Origin: Ardenticatenaceae bacterium
GTDB lineage: Bacteria > Chloroflexota > Anaerolineae > Promineifilales > Promineifilaceae
Direction of reading: 5' to 3'
DNA: 64,000 nucleotides
Assembly: GCA_020634395.1 (NCBI GenBank)
Contig: JACKBU010000003.1
Span: forward strand, 258,867 to 322,866
The translations under genes and the position numbers were made by a program. Positions 23,461 to 31,660 of this stretch are shown here, one piece after another (position 1 is the first letter of the stretch; every line of letters starts with the position of its first letter). The notes beneath the pieces are model-generated. The model searched no databases. It had not been told where the DNA came from and was given only the letters and a program-made list of their open reading frames with translations.

Positions 23461-23515
23461 CGGCTGGCAGCGCACTGAGCGCTTAGCCCGGCGCTGAAGC
23501 ACCGATACATAAAAA

Positions 23516-23546
23516 AAGCCGGGAAAACCCGGCTTGTTGTCTTTTT
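23516..23546. terminator. Intrinsic terminator between convergent genes
   Basis: Stem AAGCCGGG (23516-23523), loop AAAA, stem CCCGGCTT (23528-23535), followed on plus by TGTTGTCTTTTT. An A-run precedes the stem, so on minus the hairpin is followed by a T-run. It can therefore serve both the zinc-ribbon gene and malQ. Confidence 0.88.
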
Positions 23547-23547
23547 A

Positions 23548-23573
23548 GCCCCGTTTTACGGGGCGTTCTTTTT
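23548..23573 (+). terminator. Second terminator hairpin
   Basis: Stem GCCCCG (23548-23553) and CGGGGC (23559-23564) with a TTTTA loop, followed by GTTCTTTTTT. It lies in tandem with the previous hairpin in the convergent gap. Confidence 0.75.
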
Positions 23574-23609
23574 ACCTGGGGCTTTTTAGCTCCAGCCGCG
23601 GTTCCCACC

Positions 23610-25133
23610 TTATACGTCTGGCAGTTCCTGCTCGGGCGCACGGCCGTACATTTCCGTCAGGGCGCGCAGGTGATGGGTGATCTGGCCGTTGAGCATTTCC
23701 GGCGTGTAGCGCCAGCGCCAGTAACCGCCCACCTTGCCGGGGAAATTCATGCGCGCTTCTGTGCCCAGACGCATCAGGTCTTGCATGGTGGCTACGGCCG
23801 TATCCCCCACCGACATAAACGCCAGGCGAATCATGTCCCAGGCCACATCGTGACCATCCACCGCCAGGTAGCGGCGGAAGTGGTCACGCTCCTCTTCCGT
23901 GGCGCTGTTATACCAGCCGATGACCGTGTCATTGTCGTGCGTGCCGGTGTAGACCACACAGTTTTGGTCGAAGGTGTGCGGCAGGAAACTGCTGTTGCGC
24001 TCGCCGCCAAAACCAAACTGCAAGATCTTCATACCGGGGAAATCAAATTCATCGCGCAGCGCCACGACTTCGGGGGTGATCACGCCCAAATCTTCGGCAA
24101 TAATAGGCAAAACGCCCAACTGGTCTTTCATCGCCCGGAAGAAATCGGCCGCCGGACCCTTTACCCACTGGCCGATAACGGCCGTGGGCTCCGCCGCCGG
24201 AATCTCCCAATACGCCTCAAACCCGCGGAAATGATCAATGCGCACAATGTCGGCCTGGAGGAAGGTCATTTCCAGGCGCTTCACCCACCAGGCGTAGCCG
24301 CTGGCTTTCATTTTTTCCCAGCGGTAAAGCGGATTGCCCCAGCGCTGCCCCGTTTCGCTGAAATAATCCGGCGGCACCCCGGCGATGAACTCCGGTGAGC
24401 CATCTTCCTTGAGGAAAAACAGATCAGGATTGGCCCACACGTCGGCGCTGTCGAAGGCCACAAAAATGGGAATATCGCCGATCACCTTGATGCCGCGCTC
24501 GTTGGCATACTGCTTCAGCGCCAGCCATTGGGCAAAAAAGAGGAACTGGAGAAACTTGTGCTGGGCAATTTCATCGGCCAGTTGATGCGACCAGGCGGCT
24601 ATCGCTTCCGGCTGGCGCTGGGCAATATCCTCCGGCCAAGTATTCCAGACACCGCCGGACACGTCTTTGTGGTAGTTCTTGACGGCCATGAAGAGCGCAA
24701 AATCACTTAACCAGAAGTCGTTGTCGGCGCAGAATTTATCAAACGCGGCTACCTGCTCGGGGGAACCATGCTCTTGAAAGTGGGTAAACGCCTGCTGATA
24801 GAGCGCGTTCTTGTAGTCGATCACTTCGCCGTAGTCGACCGCATGGGTGGGGAAGTAAGGGACACTTTGCACGGCCGTTGCCGGCAAATACCCATCGTCC
24901 ACCAGCTTGTCCGGGCTAATCAGCAGCGGACTGCCGGCAAAAGCGGAAAAACATTGGTAGGGAGAATCGGCGTAGCCCGTTGGCCCCAGCGGCAGCACCT
25001 GCCACAACGACTGCCGGCTGTCTACCAAAAAATCGATAAAACGATAGGCCTGTTCACCAAAATCACCAATGCCAAAGCGGCTGGGAAAAGATGTGGGGTG
25101 TACCAGGACACCCGCTGCACGGGGAAAGCGCAT
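23610..25133 (-). CDS. malQ: 4-alpha-glucanotransferase (amylomaltase)
   Basis: A 507-aa GH77 enzyme that transfers alpha-1,4-glucan segments between maltooligosaccharides. Motifs: RAAGVLVHPTSFPSRFGIGD at the N-terminus, PLGPTGYADSPYQCFSAFAG, GDIPIFVAFDSADVW, VRIDHFRGFEAYWE (nucleophile Asp), IIAEDLGVITPEV (acid Glu) and YTGTHDNDTVIGW (third carboxylate). Length is normal. GAGGTGA precedes the ATG. It follows glgA by 40 bp on the same strand, which fits a glycogen synthesis and remodelling operon. The gene converges on the zinc-ribbon gene with a shared bidirectional terminator. Confidence 0.97.
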   Translation of the reverse strand: MRFPRAAGVLVHPTSFPSRFGIGDFGEQAYRFIDFLVDSRQSLWQVLPLGPTGYADSPYQCFSAFAGSPLLISPDKLVDDGYLPATAVQSVPYFPTHAVDYGEVIDYKNALYQQAFTHFQEHGSPEQVAAFDKFCADNDFWLSDFALFMAVKNYHKDVSGGVWNTWPEDIAQRQPEAIAAWSHQLADEIAQHKFLQFLFFAQWLALKQYANERGIKVIGDIPIFVAFDSADVWANPDLFFLKEDGSPEFIAGVPPDYFSETGQRWGNPLYRWEKMKASGYAWWVKRLEMTFLQADIVRIDHFRGFEAYWEIPAAEPTAVIGQWVKGPAADFFRAMKDQLGVLPIIAEDLGVITPEVVALRDEFDFPGMKILQFGFGGERNSSFLPHTFDQNCVVYTGTHDNDTVIGWYNSATEEERDHFRRYLAVDGHDVAWDMIRLAFMSVGDTAVATMQDLMRLGTEARMNFPGKVGGYWRWRYTPEMLNGQITHHLRALTEMYGRAPEQELPDV

Positions 25134-25173
25134 GTGAAGTCACCTCATTCAGAAAATGGAATTTCGTGGGCCG

Positions 25174-26637
25174 CTAGCTGTTGCCGGCACGGGCGATGGC
25201 CCACTCATAAAGTTGTTGATAACCACCGGCCGAACGCTCCCAGGAAAAATCGGCCGTCATGCCGCTGCGCTGGATTTCTTGCCAGCGCGGCCGGTCGACA
25301 TTGTAAACGTAAATGGCGCGCTGGATGGCATGCCAGAATTCTTCCTCGTTGAAGTTGTGAAAAACAAAACCGGTAACAGGCTCTTGCACGGTATCGGCCA
25401 GACCGCCGGTGGCGCGCACGATGGGCACACTGCCATAACGCATGGCAATGAGCTGCCCCAACCCACACGGCTCAAACAACGACGGCATCAGGAACATGTC
25501 GCTGCCGCCGTAGATGAGCGGGGCCAGGTCGGCTTCGTAAGCGAGAACGGCCGTCATCTTTTCGCGGTGATAGGCGGCCAATTGGGCAAACATATTTTCG
25601 TACTGGCTGTCGCCGGTGCCCAGCACCACAAACTGCGCCGAGCCAGAAAACCCGTTCATCAATAAATGCAGCACATGGCCCATGATGTCCAGGCCTTTTT
25701 GCCAGGTCAGGCGCGAAACCATCGCCACCAGGGGCACGTTGTCTACCTGCGGCAAACCGAGCCGTTTTTGCAAAGCCCGCCGGTTTTGCAAACGCTGCTC
25801 CAGGCCATCCTCCGCCAGAGTGTCCCCGCTGTAGTGCGCCGGTAGATGAGGATCGGCCGCCGGGTTCCACTCGTCATAGTCGATACCGTTGAGGATGCCG
25901 TGCAGATCATAGGCGCGGTGCCGCAGCAGCCCATCGAGGCCGGCCCCGCCTTCCGGCGTCATAATCTCCAACGCATAGGTGGGGCTGACCGTATTGACCA
26001 TCGTGGCATGGTAAATGCCGCGGGCGATCAGATTTACTTCGCCATACGGCTCTTCCATGAGCGAGTGGGTGAGGATGCCCAGGTAGTCGAAGATGTGCCA
26101 GTTGGTATTGCCCTGGATGGCCAGGTTGTGGATGGTAAAGACGGTGGGCGTATTGGCGAAAAAGGGATCGCTGGACCCGGCGGTGGCCAGCCAGGCGATG
26201 GCCGGGGCGGTATGCCAGTCGTGGCCGTGAACAACGTCCGGCTTCCATTTCAAAGCCCGGGCCAGTTCCAGCGCGGCGCGGCTGAAAAAGGCGAAGCGGT
26301 AGGGATCGTCCCAGTAGCCGTAGATATTATCGCGTTTGAATAAATTCCATTGGGCGATGAAGTAGACGGGCACATCGCTGCCCGGCAAACTGCCTTTGAA
26401 CACGCCGCAGGGGATGTCGCCGCCGCCGGTGGGAACGCTCAGCTGCATGGGCAGGGGAGAGATGCCGGGGAAACGGCCGTCTTCGATGCTCTTATATGCC
26501 GGCATTACCACCCGCACATCGTGGCCCAGGGCCTTCAGCGCCTTGGGTAACGATCCACCTACGTCGCCCAATCCACCCGTTTTGGCGAATGGGGCTACTT
26601 CTGCACTCAGATAAAGAATGTTGCGTGCACTTGCCAT
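25174..26637 (-). CDS. glgA: Glycogen synthase
   Basis: A 487-aa GT5 glycogen/starch synthase that adds glucosyl units from ADP-glucose (or UDP-glucose) to alpha-1,4-glucan. Seen: the N-terminal AEVAPFAKTGGLGDVGGSLP (KTGGL nucleotide site), HGHDWHTAPAIAWL, TIHNLAIQGN, the ILNGIDYDEWNPAADPHLP motif and the C-terminal FLMPSLFEPCGLGQLIAMRYG, then RATGGLADTV. All are hallmark GlgA positions. It is upstream of malQ in a likely two-gene operon. The upstream intergenic region carries a GTTAG-rich repeat. Confidence 0.97.
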   Translation of the reverse strand: MASARNILYLSAEVAPFAKTGGLGDVGGSLPKALKALGHDVRVVMPAYKSIEDGRFPGISPLPMQLSVPTGGGDIPCGVFKGSLPGSDVPVYFIAQWNLFKRDNIYGYWDDPYRFAFFSRAALELARALKWKPDVVHGHDWHTAPAIAWLATAGSSDPFFANTPTVFTIHNLAIQGNTNWHIFDYLGILTHSLMEEPYGEVNLIARGIYHATMVNTVSPTYALEIMTPEGGAGLDGLLRHRAYDLHGILNGIDYDEWNPAADPHLPAHYSGDTLAEDGLEQRLQNRRALQKRLGLPQVDNVPLVAMVSRLTWQKGLDIMGHVLHLLMNGFSGSAQFVVLGTGDSQYENMFAQLAAYHREKMTAVLAYEADLAPLIYGGSDMFLMPSLFEPCGLGQLIAMRYGSVPIVRATGGLADTVQEPVTGFVFHNFNEEEFWHAIQRAIYVYNVDRPRWQEIQRSGMTADFSWERSAGGYQQLYEWAIARAGNS

Positions 26638-26657
26638 GAAGCCGCCTTGGATGCAGT

Positions 26658-26744
26658 GTTAGTGGCTGGTTGTTAGCAAAAGATGACCCACTAACAACTA
26701 TCCGATCCTAACTATTAACTGCCCACTATCAACTGTCAACTACT
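26658..26744. repeat. Intergenic GTTAG/CTAAC repeat element
   Basis: GTTAGTGG (26658-26665) is the exact complement of CCACTAAC (26688-26695). It is followed by a run of ACTATTAACTG, CACTATCAACTG and TCAACTACTG words. It resembles the elements near 11750 and 12700 in word content and position between genes. Nothing coding is seen. Confidence 0.6.
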
Positions 26745-26773
26745 GTGTATTGTGCCTGATTTGTCCGGGTTGT

Positions 26774-28018
26774 TCAAATCGTTGTGGATGAGGCCGGAAC
26801 GGCCGTTGTCGGCACCCAAAAGATGAAGAGGATGACGGCCGTCAGCGCCATCAGCCCACCAAAGAAAAACGGCGCGGCAGGCCCAAACCCCAACCAACTG
26901 CCGATGCCCTGCCAGAGCAAACCGGCAATAACACTGGCCGGCAGCGCCGCCAGCCCAACTGCAGCATGGTATACGCCGTACGCCGTGCCGCGCTGCGCTT
27001 CGGTGACGATGTCGGCCACGTAAGCCCGGGTAGTTCCTTCAACAGCACCGTAGTAGATACCATACAAAATATAAAGCAGAACGATGTGCCAGACGGCCGT
27101 GGCGAGGCCAAACCCAAAGTATAACGCCGTGTAAAACAGCCACCCGCCAATGATCACTTTCCGCCGCCCAATCCGATCCGACAGAAAACCCAGCGGACCG
27201 GCAAGCGACGCATACAGTACATTAAACAAAACCAACATGACCAGAATGCCTATGACATCCAGACCGCGTTCTTGGGCGCGCAGTATGAGAAAGGCATCGG
27301 CTGAATTGCCAAGCGTAAACAAAATCAGCACCACGAGGAAACGGCGAAAGCGCTGATCGAGTCCGCGCCAGGATAGTTTGGGCACGGCACGTTTGGGGCC
27401 GGTAACGGCCGTATCGCGCGCTCCGAACGCCAGCACCAACACGGCCAACACAGCCGGAACCAGACTCACCCACACCGCCCGATGGAATGTCTCACTGCTT
27501 AAGGATAGCGCACCGGCCTGGCTGGCCCACACGATACCCAAAGCCAGCAGCAACCCCACCACGGCCCCGGCCGTATCGCCAGCCCGATGCAAGCCAAACG
27601 CCAACCCTCGGTGGCTCTCGTCAATGCTGTCGGCGATGAGGGCATCGCGCGGAGCGGTACGCACGCCTTTGCCCACACGTTCGGCAAAGCGCACGGTGAA
27701 CACGCCCCACCAGGTGGTTACGATTAACAAGAAGGGTTTGGCCAGGGTAGAAATGGTATAACCGGCCACCGCCAGCCGCTTGCGTTCGCCCAAGCGATCC
27801 GAAAACCAGCCGGAAAAAATCTTCAGCAGGCTGGCCGTGCTTTCCGCCACGCCTTCGATCAGGCCAATGCCGGCCGTGCGAATGCCCAGCACGTTCGCCA
27901 GGAAAAGTGGCAGCAGGTTGAAGATCATCTCGCTGGAAACGTCGGTTAAAAAGCTGGTAATCGTTACGACCCAAACGTTGCGAGGAAGCTGTCGGATGGT
28001 TTGTTTGATTGAAGACAT
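26774..28018 (-). CDS. MFS transporter
   Basis: About 414-aa major facilitator with roughly twelve hydrophobic segments. The N-terminal half shows TSFLTDVSSEMIFNLLPLFL, GLIEGVAESTASLLKIFSG and the motif A-like GWFSDRLGERKRLAVAGY, and the second half has GPLGFLSDRIGRRKVIIGG. The RVGKGVRTAPRDALIADS segment is typical of a subgroup of uncharacterised MFS permeases. The substrate is unknown. The ATG of MSSIKQT has AAGGAG upstream; a longer frame to 28087 is unsupported. It stands between glgA and a divergent cell-division-type gene. Confidence 0.92.
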   Translation of the reverse strand: MSSIKQTIRQLPRNVWVVTITSFLTDVSSEMIFNLLPLFLANVLGIRTAGIGLIEGVAESTASLLKIFSGWFSDRLGERKRLAVAGYTISTLAKPFLLIVTTWWGVFTVRFAERVGKGVRTAPRDALIADSIDESHRGLAFGLHRAGDTAGAVVGLLLALGIVWASQAGALSLSSETFHRAVWVSLVPAVLAVLVLAFGARDTAVTGPKRAVPKLSWRGLDQRFRRFLVVLILFTLGNSADAFLILRAQERGLDVIGILVMLVLFNVLYASLAGPLGFLSDRIGRRKVIIGGWLFYTALYFGFGLATAVWHIVLLYILYGIYYGAVEGTTRAYVADIVTEAQRGTAYGVYHAAVGLAALPASVIAGLLWQGIGSWLGFGPAAPFFFGGLMALTAVILFIFWVPTTAVPASSTTI

Positions 28019-28116
28019 GGGAATCTCCTTATACAGAGGGTGATGCGCGGGGTGATTGTACTGTTTTTTGCAGCCGTGCACAGGCACGGCCGTTGCCGCT
28101 CTACGCGAATCTCATA

Positions 28117-28145
28117 TTGCGTAGATTGTTGATTCCCGCTAAGAT
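28117..28145 (+). promoter_or_regulatory. Promoter giving a near-leaderless transcript
   Basis: TTGCGT (28117-28122), 17-bp spacer, TAAGAT (28140-28145). The ATG of the FtsB-like gene is 10 nt after the -10 and has no Shine-Dalgarno, so the mRNA should start at or within a few bases of the start codon. Confidence 0.55.
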
Positions 28146-28154
28146 TTTAGAACG

Positions 28155-28574
28155 ATGCGCAAAAAGTTGTTTCGCCAACGGCCGTTACTGACGATCCCGC
28201 AAATTCTTATCCTTCTGGCGGTTATTGCCGCCCTGTTTATCGGGCTGGACCTCACGCGCCGGGCCCAGGCCGGGCGGTTGGTAGGCGTTGGTGAAGAGTC
28301 ACTGAAGCATGAAGTCAGCATCGAGGCGACGCGCCAGATTGAGCTGCAGGCTACGCTGGACTACGTCCAGAGCGATGAGTATGTGGCAGCATATGCCCGC
28401 GACGAAGCGGGCTACATTTTGCCCGGCGAAAAACGGATTGTGCCGATGATCGTCGAAGCGACTCCGGGAGCACCGCCCGCCGCCACACCCACGCCCGATC
28501 CTGCAGCCAGTGCCCGGCCCTGGCAAGCATGGTGGCAGTTACTAACTGACGATCCCCAACCCATGCGGCCCTAG
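28155..28574 (+). CDS. FtsB/DivIC-like septum formation initiator protein
   Basis: A 139-aa bitopic membrane protein. The cytoplasmic N-terminus MRKKLFRQRP is followed by a membrane helix (about 14-33), a short amphipathic/coiled-coil segment (EESLKHEVSIEATRQIELQA) and the motif YVQSDEYVAAYARDEAGYIL with LPGEKRIVPM. That last motif matches the end of DivIC/FtsB proteins, which join FtsL and FtsQ in the division complex. The final 35 residues are Pro/Ala/Thr-rich. A promoter lies immediately before the start codon. The family call is good; involvement in division here is inferred. Confidence 0.78.
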   Translation: MRKKLFRQRPLLTIPQILILLAVIAALFIGLDLTRRAQAGRLVGVGEESLKHEVSIEATRQIELQATLDYVQSDEYVAAYARDEAGYILPGEKRIVPMIVEATPGAPPAATPTPDPAASARPWQAWWQLLTDDPQPMRP

Positions 28575-28628
28575 TTTTTGCCTGGTTACTACCCTTTTAA
28601 TTTCTATTTGTCGTACCTGAACTGAAGA

Positions 28629-30173
28629 ATGAGTGCTGAGGTAATCTATTACGTATTGTCTTTTGTGGTAACGGCCGTCACGCTGGCGCTTTTGTGGCGG
28701 CAGGACACGCGACAGAGCCGCCTGAGAAACGCACTGCTGGGATTGCTTCTCGTCAGCGCGGCGGGCGGCGGGCTGGCTTATTGGCAGCCGCCTGGGGTGC
28801 TTGTCTACCTGCTTATACTCCAACTTCTCGGCTGGGCTTTGTTTTTATGGGGGGCAGCGGTCCCACGGCTCGCATGGGGCCTGGGCTTGTTGTTCCTGAC
28901 GATTGTGGCGCTTCTGCCCCAGCTGCCAGGATGGCAAATATTGTCCTGGGGGCTGTTGACGGCCGTTCCTCTGGCTGCCTACTTCACCTGGCACCAATCA
29001 GCATCCCCGGCCATTCCCATCTTCGCGCCGGCAAAAATGACGCCGTTTCAACAGCCCGCTCGGGTCCGGGGCGATGTCTCGTCGTCGGCCGTGCAGTCCC
29101 AACAGCCCATTTTGGAGTGCCTGACCGATGGGATCGTCCTCAGCGGCGTCGATGGCGCCATCACTTACGTGAACGAGGCCGCCGCCGCCATCATTGGCAA
29201 AGATACCTCCGCGCTGATCGGCCATCCTGTCACCGACATATTGACACATTTGCCGATGCTGGCGACGGCGTCCCAAGCCGAAACGGAGCTTATGGGATCT
29301 CCTCTGGATCGTAATAACTTCGAGATCAATAGTCGGATTATTAACGGCCGTATGACCATCCTCTATAACCACGATGGCGTTGTACAGGGCACGGTAGCCA
29401 TCCTGCGCGATATCACCACCGAGTTTAACGCGGAGCGCAGCCGCGACAGCTTCTTAACGACGGTGTCGCACGAACTGCGCACTCCTCTGACGGCCATCAA
29501 AGGGTATGCGGAACTGTTAGACAGCGGCGCGGGTGGCCCCCTGACAGAGACGCAAAAATCGTTCACCCAGCCGATCCAGCGCAACGTCACCCGCATGGTC
29601 CAGTTGATTAACAGCCTGATTTTTGCTGCGGCCGTTAGAGGTGGACAGATGGAATTTGCCACCGACCATACCAACGTCCCGCAAATTATTAACCAGATCG
29701 CCCGCGAAATGACTCCCAAAGCAGCAACCAGCGGTCAGCAGTTTATCATCCAGCTAGACGAGCATTTGGGCGTCATTCAGGCCGACCCCATGCACATTGC
29801 CACCATTTTGGAAGAACTGTTGGCCAATGCTATCAAGTACAACAAAACCGGCGGCAAAGTCCACGTTTATGCCGGCTTGCAGCGCGATGAGGGCGAACAA
29901 CAAGAGTTTGTGCTCATCAGCATTCGTGACGAAGGCATTGGCATTCAACCAGAGGATCAGACTCACATCTTTGACGACTTTTATCACCCAGACAAAATGG
30001 ATGCCCAGGTTCAGGCGGGCGGCCTGGGTATGGGTTTATCGGTAGTCCGGGCACTGGTAGAAGCTTATAACGGCCGTGTCTGGCTGGAGAGCACGCCCGG
30101 TCGGGGCAGCACCTTCTTCTTACTTATCCCTGTACACCAATCACAAACCACATCCCCCTGGCAAAACGACTAA
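28629..30173 (+). CDS. Membrane histidine kinase with PAS domain
   Basis: A 514-aa sensor kinase. Four or five hydrophobic segments fill residues 1-120, so sensing may be in the membrane. A PAS domain (about 155-270) includes ILECLTDGIVLSGVDGAITY and NEAAAAIIGKD. The HisKA helix has the phospho-acceptor in SFLTTVSHELRTPLTAIKGY, and the ATPase domain has N-box LEELLANAIKYN, G1 RDEGIGI and G2 GGLGMGLSVVRALV. All catalytic boxes are intact. No response regulator is adjacent; it follows the FtsB-like gene by 54 bp and may share its transcript. The cognate regulator cannot be named from this window. Confidence 0.95.
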   Translation: MSAEVIYYVLSFVVTAVTLALLWRQDTRQSRLRNALLGLLLVSAAGGGLAYWQPPGVLVYLLILQLLGWALFLWGAAVPRLAWGLGLLFLTIVALLPQLPGWQILSWGLLTAVPLAAYFTWHQSASPAIPIFAPAKMTPFQQPARVRGDVSSSAVQSQQPILECLTDGIVLSGVDGAITYVNEAAAAIIGKDTSALIGHPVTDILTHLPMLATASQAETELMGSPLDRNNFEINSRIINGRMTILYNHDGVVQGTVAILRDITTEFNAERSRDSFLTTVSHELRTPLTAIKGYAELLDSGAGGPLTETQKSFTQPIQRNVTRMVQLINSLIFAAAVRGGQMEFATDHTNVPQIINQIAREMTPKAATSGQQFIIQLDEHLGVIQADPMHIATILEELLANAIKYNKTGGKVHVYAGLQRDEGEQQEFVLISIRDEGIGIQPEDQTHIFDDFYHPDKMDAQVQAGGLGMGLSVVRALVEAYNGRVWLESTPGRGSTFFLLIPVHQSQTTSPWQND

Positions 30174-30266
30174 ATTCCCCGAACGGCACCGTTTCTTAAA
30201 GCACCGATACCTCTTACTTCTCTGCACAAGAGTACGGCAGTACTAGTTATTTGCTATTCAACTTGA

Positions 30267-30282
30267 CATATGTTACCATATG
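30267..30282. promoter_or_regulatory. CATATG inverted repeat near a TTGACA
   Basis: CATATG-TTAC-CATATG overlaps the end of a TTGACA at 30263-30268, about 155 bp upstream of the first CpaB-like gene. It could be an operator over a -35 box. A matching -10 is not evident. A GGGAGG 8 bp later precedes a possible short leader ORF. Confidence 0.35.
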
Positions 30283-30437
30283 CAAGATCGGGAGGTTTAC
30301 ATATTGTTAGCAATCAACAATATTTCGTTTAAACCCCAAGTAGTTTGCTTATATGCCCTCACCTGTGGGACGCAACCATTGACTCGCATCGCGCCGAAAC
30401 ACAGCCTAGTCACGATATCACGTAAAGGGATAAAACG

Positions 30438-31637
30438 ATGGGCCGTCGTACGATAGCTATCATAATTTTGGTAATAGGCATTCTCCTGTTTGCCTTCGTT
30501 GTAGTTTTAATTTTACGTCAACAAGGCGGGACGGCGCAGCCTACCCCGCCGCCGGCTGAAACAGTGAACGAAAACGCCGAAGCCCCCCCAACGACAGAGG
30601 GCGGCGGCACTGGGGAAACCGGCACATCAGCCTCCGAACTGGATCTGACGCCAGCCAGTGAAGAACTCCCCCCGGACACACAGTTAGTTGAAGTTGTGGT
30701 TTCGCTGCAAACTGTCCCGCGTGGCTGGCAAATGACGGCTGATGAACTGACGACCGATTTACGGGTTTCTACCGATGTAGGCCCGGATGTTATTACCGAC
30801 ATCAACGACGCAATTGGCCTGTACGCCCGGTCAGACATTTATCAGGGACAAACGCTAACCACAGATGCGTTGGTCGAGGACATCCGGCTGATAGCCACCG
30901 ATTTATACGGTCCTTCCTCGCTGATACCACCGGGGTTTGTAGCCCAGGCCGTCCCGATGGATCGGCTGTCAAGCGTGGCCTATGGCATCAGCGAAGGGGA
31001 CTATGTAGACATTCTGATTTCGTTTGTGCTGCAGGAAATTGACCCTCAATTCCAGACTTTGTTGGAAAACAGCATCACATTTTACCTGCTAGATGAAGAG
31101 GGTAATCCTGTTGTGGTAACGATTGATCCCTACGGCCGTTTCGAGGACTTGCCCACCGGTGAAGTCACCCACATCGCGCCATCCGAAGGCAAACGACGTC
31201 CCATCCTGGTATCGATGATCCTGCAAAATGCCAAAGTTATCCAGGTAGGCACCTGGCAGCCTGAGCTTCCTATCTCAGCCGCCACAGCAACACCTGAACC
31301 TGTAGCCGAAGGAGAAGCTACGCCTACGACGGCCGTTGGTGAGGTGCCCACATCGACACCACTCCCTCCTGATACCCTTCTCCTGGCGCTCCTGCCGCAA
31401 CAGCAACTGCTCCTCAAGTATGCCGTGGAATCTAACGCCAGCGTGGACTTCGCCCTGCGTGGAATCAACGACGCGCAGCTTTACACCATCGAAAACGTCG
31501 ACTTCAACTACATCGTAGAGCGCTTCAACATCGACATTCCGCCCAACTTTGAATTCACAAGTGAGTTCATTGAAGTTACGCCCACGCCGATCGTTCAAGA
31601 ACAGACACCAACAGAAGTACCCACGCCGGTGCAGTAG
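30438..31637 (+). CDS. CpaB/RcpC-like SAF-domain membrane protein 1
   Basis: A 399-aa bitopic protein: a short cytoplasmic MGRR, a membrane helix (about 5-26), a Thr/Pro/Glu-rich linker, then a SAF-like domain starting VEVVVSLQTVPRGWQMTADEL. It continues with IYQGQTLTTDALV and GFVAQAVPMDRLSSVAYGISEGDYVDIL, which match the CpaB/RcpC component of Flp/Tad pili. The C-terminus is again Thr/Pro-rich. CpaB proteins act in the periplasm near the Tad secretin. No secretin, TadA or pilin gene is in the window. A paralogue follows directly, 23 bp downstream. Confidence 0.85.
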   Translation: MGRRTIAIIILVIGILLFAFVVVLILRQQGGTAQPTPPPAETVNENAEAPPTTEGGGTGETGTSASELDLTPASEELPPDTQLVEVVVSLQTVPRGWQMTADELTTDLRVSTDVGPDVITDINDAIGLYARSDIYQGQTLTTDALVEDIRLIATDLYGPSSLIPPGFVAQAVPMDRLSSVAYGISEGDYVDILISFVLQEIDPQFQTLLENSITFYLLDEEGNPVVVTIDPYGRFEDLPTGEVTHIAPSEGKRRPILVSMILQNAKVIQVGTWQPELPISAATATPEPVAEGEATPTTAVGEVPTSTPLPPDTLLLALLPQQQLLLKYAVESNASVDFALRGINDAQLYTIENVDFNYIVERFNIDIPPNFEFTSEFIEVTPTPIVQEQTPTEVPTPVQ

Positions 31638-31660
31638 CAGGATATTATAGGATTGATACT

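Noticed and set aside
23497..30210. 12-mer AAGCACCGATAC occurring at about 23497 and 30199
   Set aside because: Only two copies, without shared context or symmetry; such a pair is plausible by chance.
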